From assembly GCA_020402945.1 (NCBI GenBank), contig JADBYQ010000018.1:1-64000 (forward strand): 64,000 bases of DNA, in the 5' to 3' direction. This document shows, piece by piece, positions 35,104-44,250 of this stretch. The stretch is from Cytophagales bacterium (lineage in GTDB: Bacteria > Bacteroidota > Bacteroidia > Cytophagales > Cyclobacteriaceae). The notes under the pieces are model-generated. The model saw only the letters and a list, made by a program, of their open reading frames with translations, had not been told where the DNA came from and ran no database searches. Position numbers and translations under genes: made by a program. Within the stretch, counting starts at the first letter, position 1, and the number at the start of each line of letters is the position of its first letter.

Positions 35104-37749
35104 TCAATCCCCAAAATTAACGGAAAATATCGAAGAGATACCGAGTCGGAATCCATAGTCCTGATAGGTTCCATTGGTGAATGAAACAGCACCTTCGATA
35201 CGGAAGATCCTCAAAATGCCATCTAGCCCATATCCAACTTCGGTATAATTTTTCGATGAAGGAGTGGCCAGATAATTGACAAAGAAGTTTTCTTGTACGC
35301 CCATCAATCGAATTACAGGGATTCTTGTGATGAGAAATTTTCGAAAATGATAATGCGCGCTAACTGAAAGGTACTGATCCTTGGTACTATAGAGGTAGTA
35401 GTCCATGAGGCGGAAACCTGCTACGGGGTCTGTCGTGATTATAGGTGTTTTATTTCCTAAAAAGTGCTTAAAGTCCATGAAGTAGAGCTTGTCGGCATTC
35501 AGAAATTTACCTGCCTTTACATTGATATCAAAAGTGCCGCGAATGCCAAACTTAACTTGCTGACGGATGCCCGCTTCAATCAGATCAAAGTTTACATCGC
35601 TGCCTAAAACACTATTGAATCCTTTGCGATAGTCAAGTGTGAGTAGTGGCGAAGAGTTTTGTATTCTGGATTTGAAACCGTTACGAATAACGAACTTTTG
35701 CCATGGCCTCGCTTCTAAACCGATGGCTCCGGTGAATGCGGTGTTCGTTTCGAACCCCGTTTGAGACTCAATATTGACAGGAGCATTTGGTCGGTAGTGC
35801 TCTTTATTTTCGCTAAAGAAAGTATAGTTGGATGTGTTGTCAAGTTCAGTTCTTCGCGAAAAAGACCAGGAAGAATGAAATGTGAATTTCTCGTTGACAC
35901 GTTGCCGGTACTTCAGGTCAACAAAATTCTGTTCATATAATTTCATCCAGTTATCGCCACTAAACAGAGAGGTAAGGGTATTGACAAAGGAATGTATCGG
36001 CTCGTCTGAATTGTATTGTTCTACATATCGTCCGCCTTCTAAGGTAAGTCGCGTATCAGCATTTCGATATTCCACACGAAGCTTACCGCTCAACAATTCT
36101 CTGGAAAACGCATAACGTGCAATAGGGCTGATTTCAAGCCTCGAAGTTCGGGCCTTTTTTGTGCTGTCTTTTTTGTCTTTGATCACCCAACGCTTGTAAT
36201 AGCTAGTTCGGTAAATCAAGTTAAACCCTTCCACCGTATTGAATCCACCGTAAGGTGTATGAATCCGGAAGTCGGACGTTTTGGATAGCTTATAGCTGTC
36301 GCCAACAATGATGTCGGTCAACTGAAATCCCTTTTTACCTTTTTTATTTCGAAGCGTGTCACCTTCTTCTTTTTGTTTTTCAACCGCTGAAATACTATCA
36401 GTGATTACGTAGCCTCGCTCTTCCTGTTTAGAAAGCGCAACCGGGCGTACTTCTGACCAGAAAACGGAATCCTTCTTGTAGGCCAGCGAGTCCACGATAA
36501 ATGTCCGTTCTGAAAGTACCTCCGGTTCTTTGGTCTGCTTCTGTTCTTGCTTTTCGTATTCCTTCAGCATCTGCCGTAACTCTTTATTCGCTACTTCTTT
36601 GCCAGAGGCAAGTCGTTCCTGAAGTTGCTGATCTTTTTTGCTGAATTTCTTTTCAATTTTTTTAGCTTCTTCTTTTTCAATCTTTGCATCAATCACTTTC
36701 ATCTCAGGTATCACCAGAGCTGGATTGGGTTTGATTTTATAGTTTTTCAATGTGGCAAAGTATTCGCCCGTAAAGTCAAAACCCAAAACTTTGCCCTCCA
36801 CAAAAAACTGCTGCGAGATAGGAAGCCATGCCTTCTCTTCAATCGGATTATAGATTTGTTTGACTTTAAATTTAAAGCCAAGTTTCACCGTTTGCATATC
36901 TAAGCTGTGAATGCTCCACCAGTCTTCTACTATAAAAATGATCCCCTCAAAAACGTTATCGCCCCTTGAGCGAGGTGTTACTTTTATCTTACTGATTTCA
37001 TATTTATTGTCTTTGAAGGAACCGAGGTATTCAAACTTATAATATGAGAACGCCTTCGGTGACAAAGGCGATACTGCCTCCGCAATTTCAGGTTCGTAGA
37101 AACTACCAAATACAAACTGATTGGGTGAGGTATTCCGATCCTTGCCTTTGGTGTAGACTGCGATCACTTTTTCTTCAAATTTGTTGGGGCGCATGAACTT
37201 AATTTCGCTTACAGACTCAGAAATGAATACACGGTCCTTCTTAATGCCTTCTTTTTCAATGGTCTTTTTGATCCACCAAGGATAGTCTCTTACTTGCCCC
37301 TTTCCTTTTATGTACACCTTGGCCGTATATGAATCAAGCTGCTGCGTATGGTAGTTGGCCTTGCCGATTGCTTTGCGCATGATGGTATATGCTGGATCTT
37401 CTTTGCCCGCCTTCACCACGACATTTTGAAGAATAATAACCTGTGTTTTTAATGTGATGTTGATTTCCAGGAAATCAGTGCCGACTGTCACTTTTTGCAG
37501 TTGAGTTTCATACCCGAGATATTGAAACAGGATATCATACTGTCCGGGGGGGAGGGCCAATTCAAAACGTCCGTTGATGTCAGTTGCTGCCCCGGCAGCT
37601 GTTTGTTTCACAAAAACACTCGCAAAGGCGAGGGCGGTGCCGTCATCGCCCTTGATAGTACCGCGTATACCGCCCGAAAAGGCGTTGGTAATTGCCAAAA
37701 AAAACAGAAGAGCGGGAAGGATGATTTTGATTCGGTTCATCACAGCCAT
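35104..37749 (-). CDS. DUF5686 outer-membrane protein with carboxypeptidase-like regulatory domain
   Basis: Signal peptide (IKIILPALLFFLAITNAFSG). An N-terminal CarboxypepD_reg-like beta-sandwich (IRGTIKGDDGTALAFASVFV, then TDINGRFELALPPGQYDILF) is followed by DUF5686 over most of the remaining 750 residues and an Omp85-like barrel C-terminus ending in FSVNFGD. Such proteins are widespread in Bacteroidota and of unknown role, possibly nutrient uptake or envelope assembly. The ATG at 37749 and an ATG three codons later (37740) are both possible. Confidence 0.85.
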   Translation of the reverse strand: MAVMNRIKIILPALLFFLAITNAFSGGIRGTIKGDDGTALAFASVFVKQTAAGAATDINGRFELALPPGQYDILFQYLGYETQLQKVTVGTDFLEINITLKTQVIILQNVVVKAGKEDPAYTIMRKAIGKANYHTQQLDSYTAKVYIKGKGQVRDYPWWIKKTIEKEGIKKDRVFISESVSEIKFMRPNKFEEKVIAVYTKGKDRNTSPNQFVFGSFYEPEIAEAVSPLSPKAFSYYKFEYLGSFKDNKYEISKIKVTPRSRGDNVFEGIIFIVEDWWSIHSLDMQTVKLGFKFKVKQIYNPIEEKAWLPISQQFFVEGKVLGFDFTGEYFATLKNYKIKPNPALVIPEMKVIDAKIEKEEAKKIEKKFSKKDQQLQERLASGKEVANKELRQMLKEYEKQEQKQTKEPEVLSERTFIVDSLAYKKDSVFWSEVRPVALSKQEERGYVITDSISAVEKQKEEGDTLRNKKGKKGFQLTDIIVGDSYKLSKTSDFRIHTPYGGFNTVEGFNLIYRTSYYKRWVIKDKKDSTKKARTSRLEISPIARYAFSRELLSGKLRVEYRNADTRLTLEGGRYVEQYNSDEPIHSFVNTLTSLFSGDNWMKLYEQNFVDLKYRQRVNEKFTFHSSWSFSRRTELDNTSNYTFFSENKEHYRPNAPVNIESQTGFETNTAFTGAIGLEARPWQKFVIRNGFKSRIQNSSPLLTLDYRKGFNSVLGSDVNFDLIEAGIRQQVKFGIRGTFDINVKAGKFLNADKLYFMDFKHFLGNKTPIITTDPVAGFRLMDYYLYSTKDQYLSVSAHYHFRKFLITRIPVIRLMGVQENFFVNYLATPSSKNYTEVGYGLDGILRIFRIEGAVSFTNGTYQDYGFRLGISSIFSVNFGD

Positions 37750-37791
37750 AGACGTGGTATTGTTGGTTTAGGTTGCTACTATGATGGTGTG

Positions 37792-38367
37792 TTAGAGGTA
37801 AAATTTTTTGGTTCGGATCATATTTTCTACCGGTTCTGGAACGAGGTAGCGGATGGATTTATTGTTCTTGATACAGTTTCGAATATAGGTAGCTGAGATG
37901 TCAATCATAGGCGCTTTCACGATCGTCACGTTTGAATGACGTTTCAAATCCGAATTTGTTACATGGGGTCTTGGATAAACGTATAGACCAAACTGTCCAA
38001 GAATCTGCTCATGGTTTTTCCATTTTGTAAAATTCTCCAGATTATCTTCTCCGATAATTACCTTAAATTCTTTATTTGGGTGTTTTTCGGTTAAGTACGC
38101 CAGTGTGTGAATGGTATAACTTGGTTTGGGTAGATGAAATTCCACATCCGAAGCCTCCAATTTGTAGTTGTCTGCAATTGCCGCTTTAACCAGATCGTAA
38201 CGATCAAATTCGTGCAATAGACCTTTGCTTGGTTTTAATGGGTTTTGAGGAGAGACCACGAGCCATACTTTGTCCAAATCTGTGTTTTGTGCCATTACAT
38301 TGGCAATAATTAAGTGCCCCACATGAATGGGGTTAAAGGAACCGAAAAAGAGGCCAATTTTTTTCAC
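37792..38367 (-). CDS. nadD: Nicotinate-nucleotide adenylyltransferase
   Basis: Converts nicotinate mononucleotide and ATP to deamido-NAD, an essential step of NAD synthesis. GSFNPIHVGHLIIAN holds the HxGH nucleotidyl-transfer motif and ISATYIRN the ISxTxxR motif. 191 residues. The start is GTG at 38367, one base after the stop of the PIN gene; a TAG upstream rules out a longer start. In this order nadD is probably read from the gmk transcript with a toxin-antitoxin pair between. Confidence 0.94.
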   Translation of the reverse strand: MKKIGLFFGSFNPIHVGHLIIANVMAQNTDLDKVWLVVSPQNPLKPSKGLLHEFDRYDLVKAAIADNYKLEASDVEFHLPKPSYTIHTLAYLTEKHPNKEFKVIIGEDNLENFTKWKNHEQILGQFGLYVYPRPHVTNSDLKRHSNVTIVKAPMIDISATYIRNCIKNNKSIRYLVPEPVENMIRTKKFYL

Positions 38368-38368
38368 A

Positions 38369-38788
38369 TTAAAGAGCTATTGTTTTAAGGAACTCTTTTG
38401 GAGTAAAAACTGGAATAGCAGATGATCTAAAATCAATTTTATCTCGGGTAATAATGCACTTGACATCTTTGACGCTCATGGCCGAGAAATACTGAAGGCC
38501 GTCTTCAAAGTCTTTGAAATTTGAGGCCAGATTTTTTTCAAAATGAGCGACATCCAAGTCAATGACATTTACCCACTTTAGCAAAGTGGCTACCACCAAG
38601 AAGGGATTTCTGCCGTTTTTTTTTACCACATAAGCAATATTGGCAAGCGAAAGGGTAGAGATATGAATCTCTATTTCCAAGGCTTCATGTAGCGAAAAAA
38701 TGGTAGCTACATCTTCTACAAACGGATCTCTTTCTAATATCAGATCAAGCGCGACATTGGTATCCAGCCAAACTCTTCGCCTACTCAT
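38369..38788 (-). CDS. PIN-domain toxin (VapC-like)
   Basis: 139-residue PIN ribonuclease. WLDTNVALDLIL near the start gives the first acidic residue, DGLQYFSAMSVKDVKCIITRD gives the later Asp set, and the C-terminus ends VFTPKEFL, typical of Bacteroidota PIN toxins. ATGA overlap with the upstream antitoxin gene. VapC-type toxins cut tRNA or rRNA; target here unknown. It is read between gmk and nadD. Confidence 0.88.
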   Translation of the reverse strand: MSRRRVWLDTNVALDLILERDPFVEDVATIFSLHEALEIEIHISTLSLANIAYVVKKNGRNPFLVVATLLKWVNVIDLDVAHFEKNLASNFKDFEDGLQYFSAMSVKDVKCIITRDKIDFRSSAIPVFTPKEFLKTIAL

Positions 38789-39030
38789 TTATATTTCTCT
38801 GAAAGATAATCTGCCAACTCTTTTTTGTAGTCAAAATCAGTTTGGACAGAGCCACCCATACCGCGCAGTTCTAAGATGGATCCTTTTGTTTTTCCTGAAT
38901 TAGAGGACGCTGATACCTTTTTTAGATAGTCCTCCACCATCCTCGAAATGCTTTGTCCTCGCTTCTTTGAGACACGCTTCGCAGAAGCAATCACTTTGGC
39001 ATCGATACTTAGTGTTAACTTGGCATACAT
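38785..39030 (-). CDS. DUF6364-type antitoxin (ribbon-helix-helix-like)
   Basis: 81 residues from the ATG at 39030 (an upstream TTG was rejected). LTLSIDAKVIASAKRVSKKRGQSISRMVEDYL is a ribbon-helix-helix-type DNA-binding unit, and the C-terminal DFDYKKELADYLSEKYK would wrap the toxin. Directly coupled by ATGA to the PIN gene. It probably represses the pair, as in other type II systems. Confidence 0.85.
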   Translation of the reverse strand: MYAKLTLSIDAKVIASAKRVSKKRGQSISRMVEDYLKKVSASSNSGKTKGSILELRGMGGSVQTDFDYKKELADYLSEKYK

Positions 39031-39087
39031 ACGTATTTCAATAACTGATACGTAAAGAAACAAATTTTAGAAAGATAATGCAAGTCA

Positions 39088-39651
39088 CTACCTGAAGGCA
39101 TCATACAGTCGTTGCGCCTCCGCCAGCGAAGTAGACAGGTCCTCATTTAGAAGTACCACATCAAATTTATCCTGAAAGCTCATTTCAAATTTTGCTTTGA
39201 AAAGCCTTCGAGAGAAGCTTTCTTCTGACTCAGTCCCGCGCTCCCTCAATCGTTCTGCTAAAATTTCTAAAGAAGGCACTTTGACAAATATTGATAACGC
39301 TTTTTCTCCGAAATATTTTTTAAGGTTGATTCCGCCTTTCACGTCTACATCAAAAATCACGTTTTTCCCATCTGCCCATATTCGATCTATTTCTGACTTT
39401 AATGTGCCATAGAAATTCCCGGCATAAACCTCTTCCCATTCGATGAACTCATTCGCATCAATTTTAAGTTTGAATTCCTCAGGACTTAAAAAATGATAAT
39501 CTTTTCCATCCACTTCCTTCCTCCCTCGTTTATCGCGGGTGGACGCAGAAATTGAAAAGCCCAAATCTGGATTGGTCTTCAGAAGATGATGGACAATCGT
39601 TGTTTTGCCGGAGCCTGACGGGGCAGAAAAAATCAACGCCTTCCCAGCCAT
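39088..39651 (-). CDS. gmk: Guanylate kinase
   Basis: Phosphorylates GMP to GDP, essential for nucleotide supply. P-loop [12 protein letters not shown] at residues 9-20, the GMP-binding [18 protein letters not shown] and the lid [15 protein letters not shown]. 187 residues. Its ATG overlaps the stop of the zinc-type anti-sigma gene (TAATG), so gmk is translated as the third gene of the sigma operon. Confidence 0.95.
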   Translation of the reverse strand: MAGKALIFSAPSGSGKTTIVHHLLKTNPDLGFSISASTRDKRGRKEVDGKDYHFLSPEEFKLKIDANEFIEWEEVYAGNFYGTLKSEIDRIWADGKNVIFDVDVKGGINLKKYFGEKALSIFVKVPSLEILAERLRERGTESEESFSRRLFKAKFEMSFQDKFDVVLLNEDLSTSLAEAQRLYDAFR

Positions 39652-39920
39652 TACTGAGGCAATTTTTGGGCAATCTGCGTTTTGATCTGATCGATCAGTT
39701 CGGTGGGAACATCACCACCGCAGCAGTTACATTGGAGTAATTTTTTGATTGCCATGTCCAGATCGTATGAGCTATAGCACGGCACACACTGATCCATGTG
39801 TGTCCTAAAGTAATTTCGTTGTTCTTCACTTGCTTCACCATCTAAGATGGTTTGTAGCATCTCTCTACACGTAGGCTTTGCCTGATTGCCTTGCATGAAA
39901 GGATTGTTGACGTTACTCAT
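39651..39920 (-). CDS. Zinc-binding anti-sigma factor
   Basis: 89 residues. HMDQCVPC is the HxxxCxxC zinc anti-sigma motif (near residues 41-48); additional Cys at CREM and CNCC resemble redox-responsive ZAS proteins such as RsrA. No membrane segment, so it is cytoplasmic. Two bases after the ECF sigma gene. Oxidation of the cysteines could release the sigma factor; this is inference from the family. Confidence 0.85.
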   Translation of the reverse strand: MSNVNNPFMQGNQAKPTCREMLQTILDGEASEEQRNYFRTHMDQCVPCYSSYDLDMAIKKLLQCNCCGGDVPTELIDQIKTQIAQKLPQ

Positions 39921-39922
39921 AA

Positions 39923-40513
39923 TTATGCTTTATTATAACCCATTGTTTTAGCGTACTCTCCTAATTTTTCTTTCAGCAGATTTCTGGCTCTGTGTAGACG
40001 GCTACGGACAGTACCAATTGGAATGTCCAATATCTTAGCCATTTCTTCGTACTTGAAGCCTTCCAGATCACACAGGATAATCACCGTTTTAAAATCTACG
40101 TCCAATGAATTCAATGCATTTGAGATCTCATCCCCAATCATATTGTTCAGCGATTCCACACGCAAGTCAGGTGTAATTTGCCGATCAACGTCCTCCGAAT
40201 TATAATACGTCTCTACTTCTTGGTAGTCTACTTTGTTAGGTTCTTTGCTTTTCTTACGATAGTCATTGATAAAGCTGTTTTTTAAAATGCGGAACAGCCA
40301 AGCTTTAGCATTAGTTCCTTTTTGGAAAGATTCTATAAAACGATAAGCCTTTAGATAGGTGTCCTGCACAAGGTCATTGGCATCGTCTCGATCGAGGGTA
40401 AGCCGATAGCCGAAATTATACATCGAGCGAATATGAGGAAGAAACTCGTTGTTGAACACGTCTCCTTTCTCTTTTTCAGTATAGTGTTGCTTAGGAGCTT
40501 CTTCTAATTCCAT
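39923..40513 (-). CDS. ECF RNA polymerase sigma factor (SigR/SigH-like)
   Basis: 196 residues. Region 2: MYNFGYRLTLDRDDANDLVQDTYLKAYRF and KAWLFRILKNSFINDYRKKSK. Region 4: VIILCDLEGFKYEEMAKILDIPIGTVRSRLHRARNLLKEKL. Paired with a ZAS anti-sigma, it fits the stress-type group (SigR/RpoE-like). It heads the operon sigma, anti-sigma, gmk, toxin-antitoxin pair, nadD, which couples an adaptive regulator to essential nucleotide genes. Confidence 0.93.
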   Translation of the reverse strand: MELEEAPKQHYTEKEKGDVFNNEFLPHIRSMYNFGYRLTLDRDDANDLVQDTYLKAYRFIESFQKGTNAKAWLFRILKNSFINDYRKKSKEPNKVDYQEVETYYNSEDVDRQITPDLRVESLNNMIGDEISNALNSLDVDFKTVIILCDLEGFKYEEMAKILDIPIGTVRSRLHRARNLLKEKLGEYAKTMGYNKA

Positions 40514-40559
40514 GGAGGGGTAAAAGTAGTAAAGAAAGCTGATTGGCTAGATGCTTCGC

Positions 40560-41420
40560 CTAAACGATTTTGTAGTTTTTGTACTCGCCAATGCGAAAGC
40601 CGACTAGGCGTTTTATTCTCTCTTTAAGTGAATAATTCTTCTTGGAAACATCAAAGTCAAATTTCCAATTTTTTTCACTAATCCGCTTGGCCATCACGGA
40701 GGGGTGGGTGTCGAGGAAAAGCGCCAATGAATCGATTTGGCTATAGTCAAATTCCGCTGCCTTGGCCACATGTTCATCTACCCAATTATCATCGTGGTAG
40801 AGACTACTAAAAGCGCGTTGTTTATGCTGCATTGCACGAGGATCACGGACCCAGCCATAGTGATAGATATAAGCATCGATTAGTTTTACGCTGAGTTTCT
40901 TGTTGGGTTTCTTCCGGAACCCTTGTGCATCGCGATAAGAGAAAATGCTCTTTTCGTTTCTAACGATTCGAATTTCCCTTCGGTACCAATTCCAAGATTC
41001 CCCGACATAGTCATATGATCCGTAAAAGTGCTTGTAGTGAAAAAGTAATCCGTCAACTTCTTTATTCTCTTTATACTTGGCCATTGCCTGACGAATGGTA
41101 TCGTAATACTTTTCATGAACAACTTCATCGGCTTGTATGTAGAAACACCAATCTGCATCTGGCGAAACGGATTGAAAGGCTTTATCGGTTTCAACAGCCA
41201 ACACACGGCCACCCTCGCGAAGGGTATCATCCCAAATAGTATGGATGATTCTAATTTTAGGGGAGTTGATGGCTAGGATTAAATCAAGCGTATTATCTTC
41301 ACCACTTCCAACAGACACAATAAACTCATCGCAAAGCGGCAGCACAGAAGTAATGGCCTCTACAATTGGGTAGTCGTATTTTACTGCATTTCTTACGATG
41401 GTAAAGCCAGCGATTTTCAT
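40560..41420 (-). CDS. GT2-type glycosyltransferase
   Basis: 286 residues from the ATG at 41420; a TTG two codons upstream is less likely. MKIAGFTIVRNAVKYDYPIVEAI is the start of a GT-A fold, FIVSVGSGEDNTLDLI resembles the nucleotide-sugar part and WCFYIQADEVVHEK gives the DxD-like acidic residues. Acceptor and donor unknown. It opens the polysaccharide region and runs on the same strand as the following GT87 gene. Confidence 0.85.
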   Translation of the reverse strand: MKIAGFTIVRNAVKYDYPIVEAITSVLPLCDEFIVSVGSGEDNTLDLILAINSPKIRIIHTIWDDTLREGGRVLAVETDKAFQSVSPDADWCFYIQADEVVHEKYYDTIRQAMAKYKENKEVDGLLFHYKHFYGSYDYVGESWNWYRREIRIVRNEKSIFSYRDAQGFRKKPNKKLSVKLIDAYIYHYGWVRDPRAMQHKQRAFSSLYHDDNWVDEHVAKAAEFDYSQIDSLALFLDTHPSVMAKRISEKNWKFDFDVSKKNYSLKERIKRLVGFRIGEYKNYKIV

Positions 41421-41448
41421 GTCCAAATTTAATTAATGAAATCACTCG

Positions 41449-42714
41449 TTAATAGTCTTCACTACTTTTTAAAATTGTGGTCAATTTTTTGGGTGAGCAG
41501 ATTAGGAGAGTAACAATTAAAAAGAGTATCGAATAGGTTAGAACTCTAAAATACTGTAGCCAGTCGTAGACGTACCTACCAAGAATATCACTTCCAATAA
41601 TGGGCGTGAACATCAGAGCATTGACAACAAACAGAATTGAAAGAATTTTGAACCTGCGCTGAGACTTATAATCAGCAATGAAAAAATATGTCAAGTATAT
41701 GATTGCAGGGAAAATATAAATAAAAGCATATTTCTGTTGGTGAGGAAACAAAAGCGGAGTCACCACAAAAAGGTAGGAGTACTCCCAGAAGTTTTTTAGC
41801 TTAGAGTCGTTTTTCATAAAGGGTAAAGACTTAAGAAAAAATAGTGTGAGAGCAATGAAACAAAGACGGGTAAGATTCAAAATCAATTCAACAGTTTTCA
41901 AATCCAGGTTAATAAAATTGCGCTGAATGTTAAATTCAGCAGTTGTGTTGGTGATCAAAACAGGTACTAAGGCCACAAGACTGTGTGGTCCAAGGCCGGC
42001 TTCAATAACAAATTCCTTATTGGTTGGATTTATTGCTTTCCACCATTCGGTTAGCAAAAAGTTGTTAAAATCATATCCAAAAATAAATGCTGGCAAGAAA
42101 AGAGAAAGTGTAAAAAATGTAATGGTGTACGCAAAGCCTTTCCATTCTCTACGATAAATCAAATAAGGAATAAAAATGATGGGTAGCAGCTTTATATTGC
42201 AAGCAAGCGAGACAATCAATCCTCCAACCGCATGTTTTGATTTTCTGAAAAGCACCAAGCCCTCTAATGTAGCCCACATTAGAAAGATGGTTACTTGAAT
42301 CATTGAAAAGTTGTAGATAACAAATCTTAGTATAAAAATGAAAGAAAAAATAGTCCAAAAGATCCTTTCACGTTTTGTTAAAAAATCAACGTAAAAATGA
42401 TCTTTTGCTAAATTCCAAATTCGATAAAGCCAGTAAGCTGACAGCATCAGCCAAATAAACTCGATAAAAAACTTTGGTAAGAAAGTAAAGGGAACTAGAA
42501 CCAACGCAAACAATGGGCTGTAGTAATATTGAAGGCATTCTGAACCCTTTGTGAAACAAGGATCGTAGATATTCCCCAATCCTTTCAATTTATCGGCAGC
42601 CATCAAATACACGTCAAAGTCACCCCCTAAAATCGCACACCAAGCACAGTAAAGAATAATTAATGTATAAGCGAGATAGCTATGATAACCGTCCTTTGGT
42701 AATTTTATGTTCAT
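41449..42714 (-). CDS. GT87/DUF2029-type membrane glycosyltransferase
   Basis: 421 residues with about ten membrane helices. The loop DFDVYLMAADKLKGLGNIYDP and the short motif YYYSPLFALVLVPFTFLP near residue 65 match GT87 mannosyltransferases (PimE-like), which use polyprenyl-phosphate sugars at the outer face of the inner membrane. AT-rich like its neighbours. Divergent from a second, poorly similar GT87 gene (42865). Substrate unknown. Confidence 0.8.
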   Translation of the reverse strand: MNIKLPKDGYHSYLAYTLIILYCAWCAILGGDFDVYLMAADKLKGLGNIYDPCFTKGSECLQYYYSPLFALVLVPFTFLPKFFIEFIWLMLSAYWLYRIWNLAKDHFYVDFLTKRERIFWTIFSFIFILRFVIYNFSMIQVTIFLMWATLEGLVLFRKSKHAVGGLIVSLACNIKLLPIIFIPYLIYRREWKGFAYTITFFTLSLFLPAFIFGYDFNNFLLTEWWKAINPTNKEFVIEAGLGPHSLVALVPVLITNTTAEFNIQRNFINLDLKTVELILNLTRLCFIALTLFFLKSLPFMKNDSKLKNFWEYSYLFVVTPLLFPHQQKYAFIYIFPAIIYLTYFFIADYKSQRRFKILSILFVVNALMFTPIIGSDILGRYVYDWLQYFRVLTYSILFLIVTLLICSPKKLTTILKSSEDY

Positions 42715-42864
42715 TTCAGTAAAAGCTAAAACTCGTACTTATTCACTTACGCACAGCAATTAATTGATTAATTGATTAACTTTTCTGTAATAAATCTTTT
42801 CTAATGCATATTTACAATATATCTATCAATTTTAGGTTTTTTGTTAGCAAAAACGATTATTCAA

Positions 42865-44067
42865 ATGGTGAAGCTACTTAGGAAAATTGGCAACTTGTGC
42901 GTTAAAAATTTTCTTCCAATACATATTTTTTATGGTTTGTTGGTGCTTGTAGTTAGTTTACAGAGTTGGCTTCTAGAACCAAAAATTATAAATGGTTTAT
43001 TGTATTGTCATTACAATAACTACGTAATTTTTAAACAATCATTTTTCCATTTAATTAACAATCAAGATTTATACAGTCTTTATGTTAATGAACAAAGGGA
43101 TCTATTCAAATACAGCCCAACATTTTCATTATTATTTGCCCCACTTGCAATACTCCCCGATATTATTGGGCTCATTCTGTGGAATGCATTAAATGCCTTT
43201 CTTTTGGTTTATTCTGTTAAACTATTGCCAGGCTTTTCCGATAAGGCTAAAATTAAAATTTTGTTTTTTGTATTGTTAGAATTAAATACTTCCCTACAAA
43301 ATTCACAGAGTAACGGATTGATGGTAGCGCTAATATTAATTGGATTTTGTTTATTTGAAAGGGGCTTTTTCTTTGTTGGCGTTTCTTGCATCGTTCTGAC
43401 AGGTTTTATCAAAATTTACGGACTAATCGCACTTGGACTCCTGGTATTCTATCCAACCAAGATAAAACATGCAATTTATACTTTGCTCAATATTGCCTTC
43501 TTCCTAATTCTCCCTTTAATCGTAATACCTGTTAAACAGCTTGTATTTCTATATCAAAGCTGGGGAAATCTTCTCTTAGGTGATCATTCGAGCGCTTATG
43601 GTCTTTCTGTCATTGGATGGTTAAATTCTTGGTTTCATGTGATGCCGAACAAGACAATTGTTTCGTTAGTGGGGGTACTAATCTTAGGCTTACCTTTGTT
43701 GTGGAGTAAGAGATATTCCTCGGATTCATTTCGGATGATGTGGCTAGCCAATGTGCTAGTATGGATGGTAATTTTCAACCATATGGCGGAATCTCCTACG
43801 TTTATTATTGCGGTAGTTGGAGTTATCCTCTGGTATTTTGCAAAGCCCGCTACTTTCACAAGTCAAGTCGTAATTCTTCTTGTCTTCGTTTTTACAATAC
43901 TTTCACGGACAGATATTTTTCCAAAATATGTAAAAGATCATTTTTTTGACCCTTACATGATCAAGGTTGTTCCCTGTATTCTTTGTTGGGTAGTAATTTG
44001 CTACGATTCGATTTTTGGGAAAGAGGAAAAGTTAGAGATAAACGTAGACAATCCGCGATCTCTCTGA
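42865..44067 (+). CDS. GT87/DUF2029-type membrane glycosyltransferase
   Basis: 400 residues from the ATG at 42865 (a TTG eight codons earlier is less likely). About ten membrane helices. YVIFKQSFFHLINNQDLYSLY and FKYSPTFSLLFAPLAILP near residue 85 resemble the corresponding stretch of the neighbouring GT87 at 41449. The gene is noticeably AT-rich and its codons differ from the housekeeping genes, suggesting acquired DNA. The 150-base gap before it, containing a repeated TTGATTAA-like word, probably holds both promoters. Confidence 0.8.
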   Translation: MVKLLRKIGNLCVKNFLPIHIFYGLLVLVVSLQSWLLEPKIINGLLYCHYNNYVIFKQSFFHLINNQDLYSLYVNEQRDLFKYSPTFSLLFAPLAILPDIIGLILWNALNAFLLVYSVKLLPGFSDKAKIKILFFVLLELNTSLQNSQSNGLMVALILIGFCLFERGFFFVGVSCIVLTGFIKIYGLIALGLLVFYPTKIKHAIYTLLNIAFFLILPLIVIPVKQLVFLYQSWGNLLLGDHSSAYGLSVIGWLNSWFHVMPNKTIVSLVGVLILGLPLLWSKRYSSDSFRMMWLANVLVWMVIFNHMAESPTFIIAVVGVILWYFAKPATFTSQVVILLVFVFTILSRTDIFPKYVKDHFFDPYMIKVVPCILCWVVICYDSIFGKEEKLEINVDNPRSL

Positions 44068-44250
44068 TTGCGCTAATAATTCAATTTAAGCTGGGTACTA
44101 TTTCACTTGTCCATTTTCTACTTGGATTTACCTTTCGATAAATTTTCTTTTTGGTCACTCGTATTTGTCCTTGACTTAAGGATTTTAGAATTGAGCTTGT
44201 TTAAAATTGCCTTATATTTACCGATATAAGATAATACTAAATTAGTAGAA

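Noticed and set aside
42755-42785. Short repeat of an ATTGATTA word between the divergent GT87 genes.
   Set aside because: Two copies only, in AT-rich DNA; no inverse arm or defined element.
44099-44228. A roughly 45-codon open frame in the gap before the methyltransferase gene.
   Set aside because: AT-rich, hydrophobic by composition, no start codon; likely chance.
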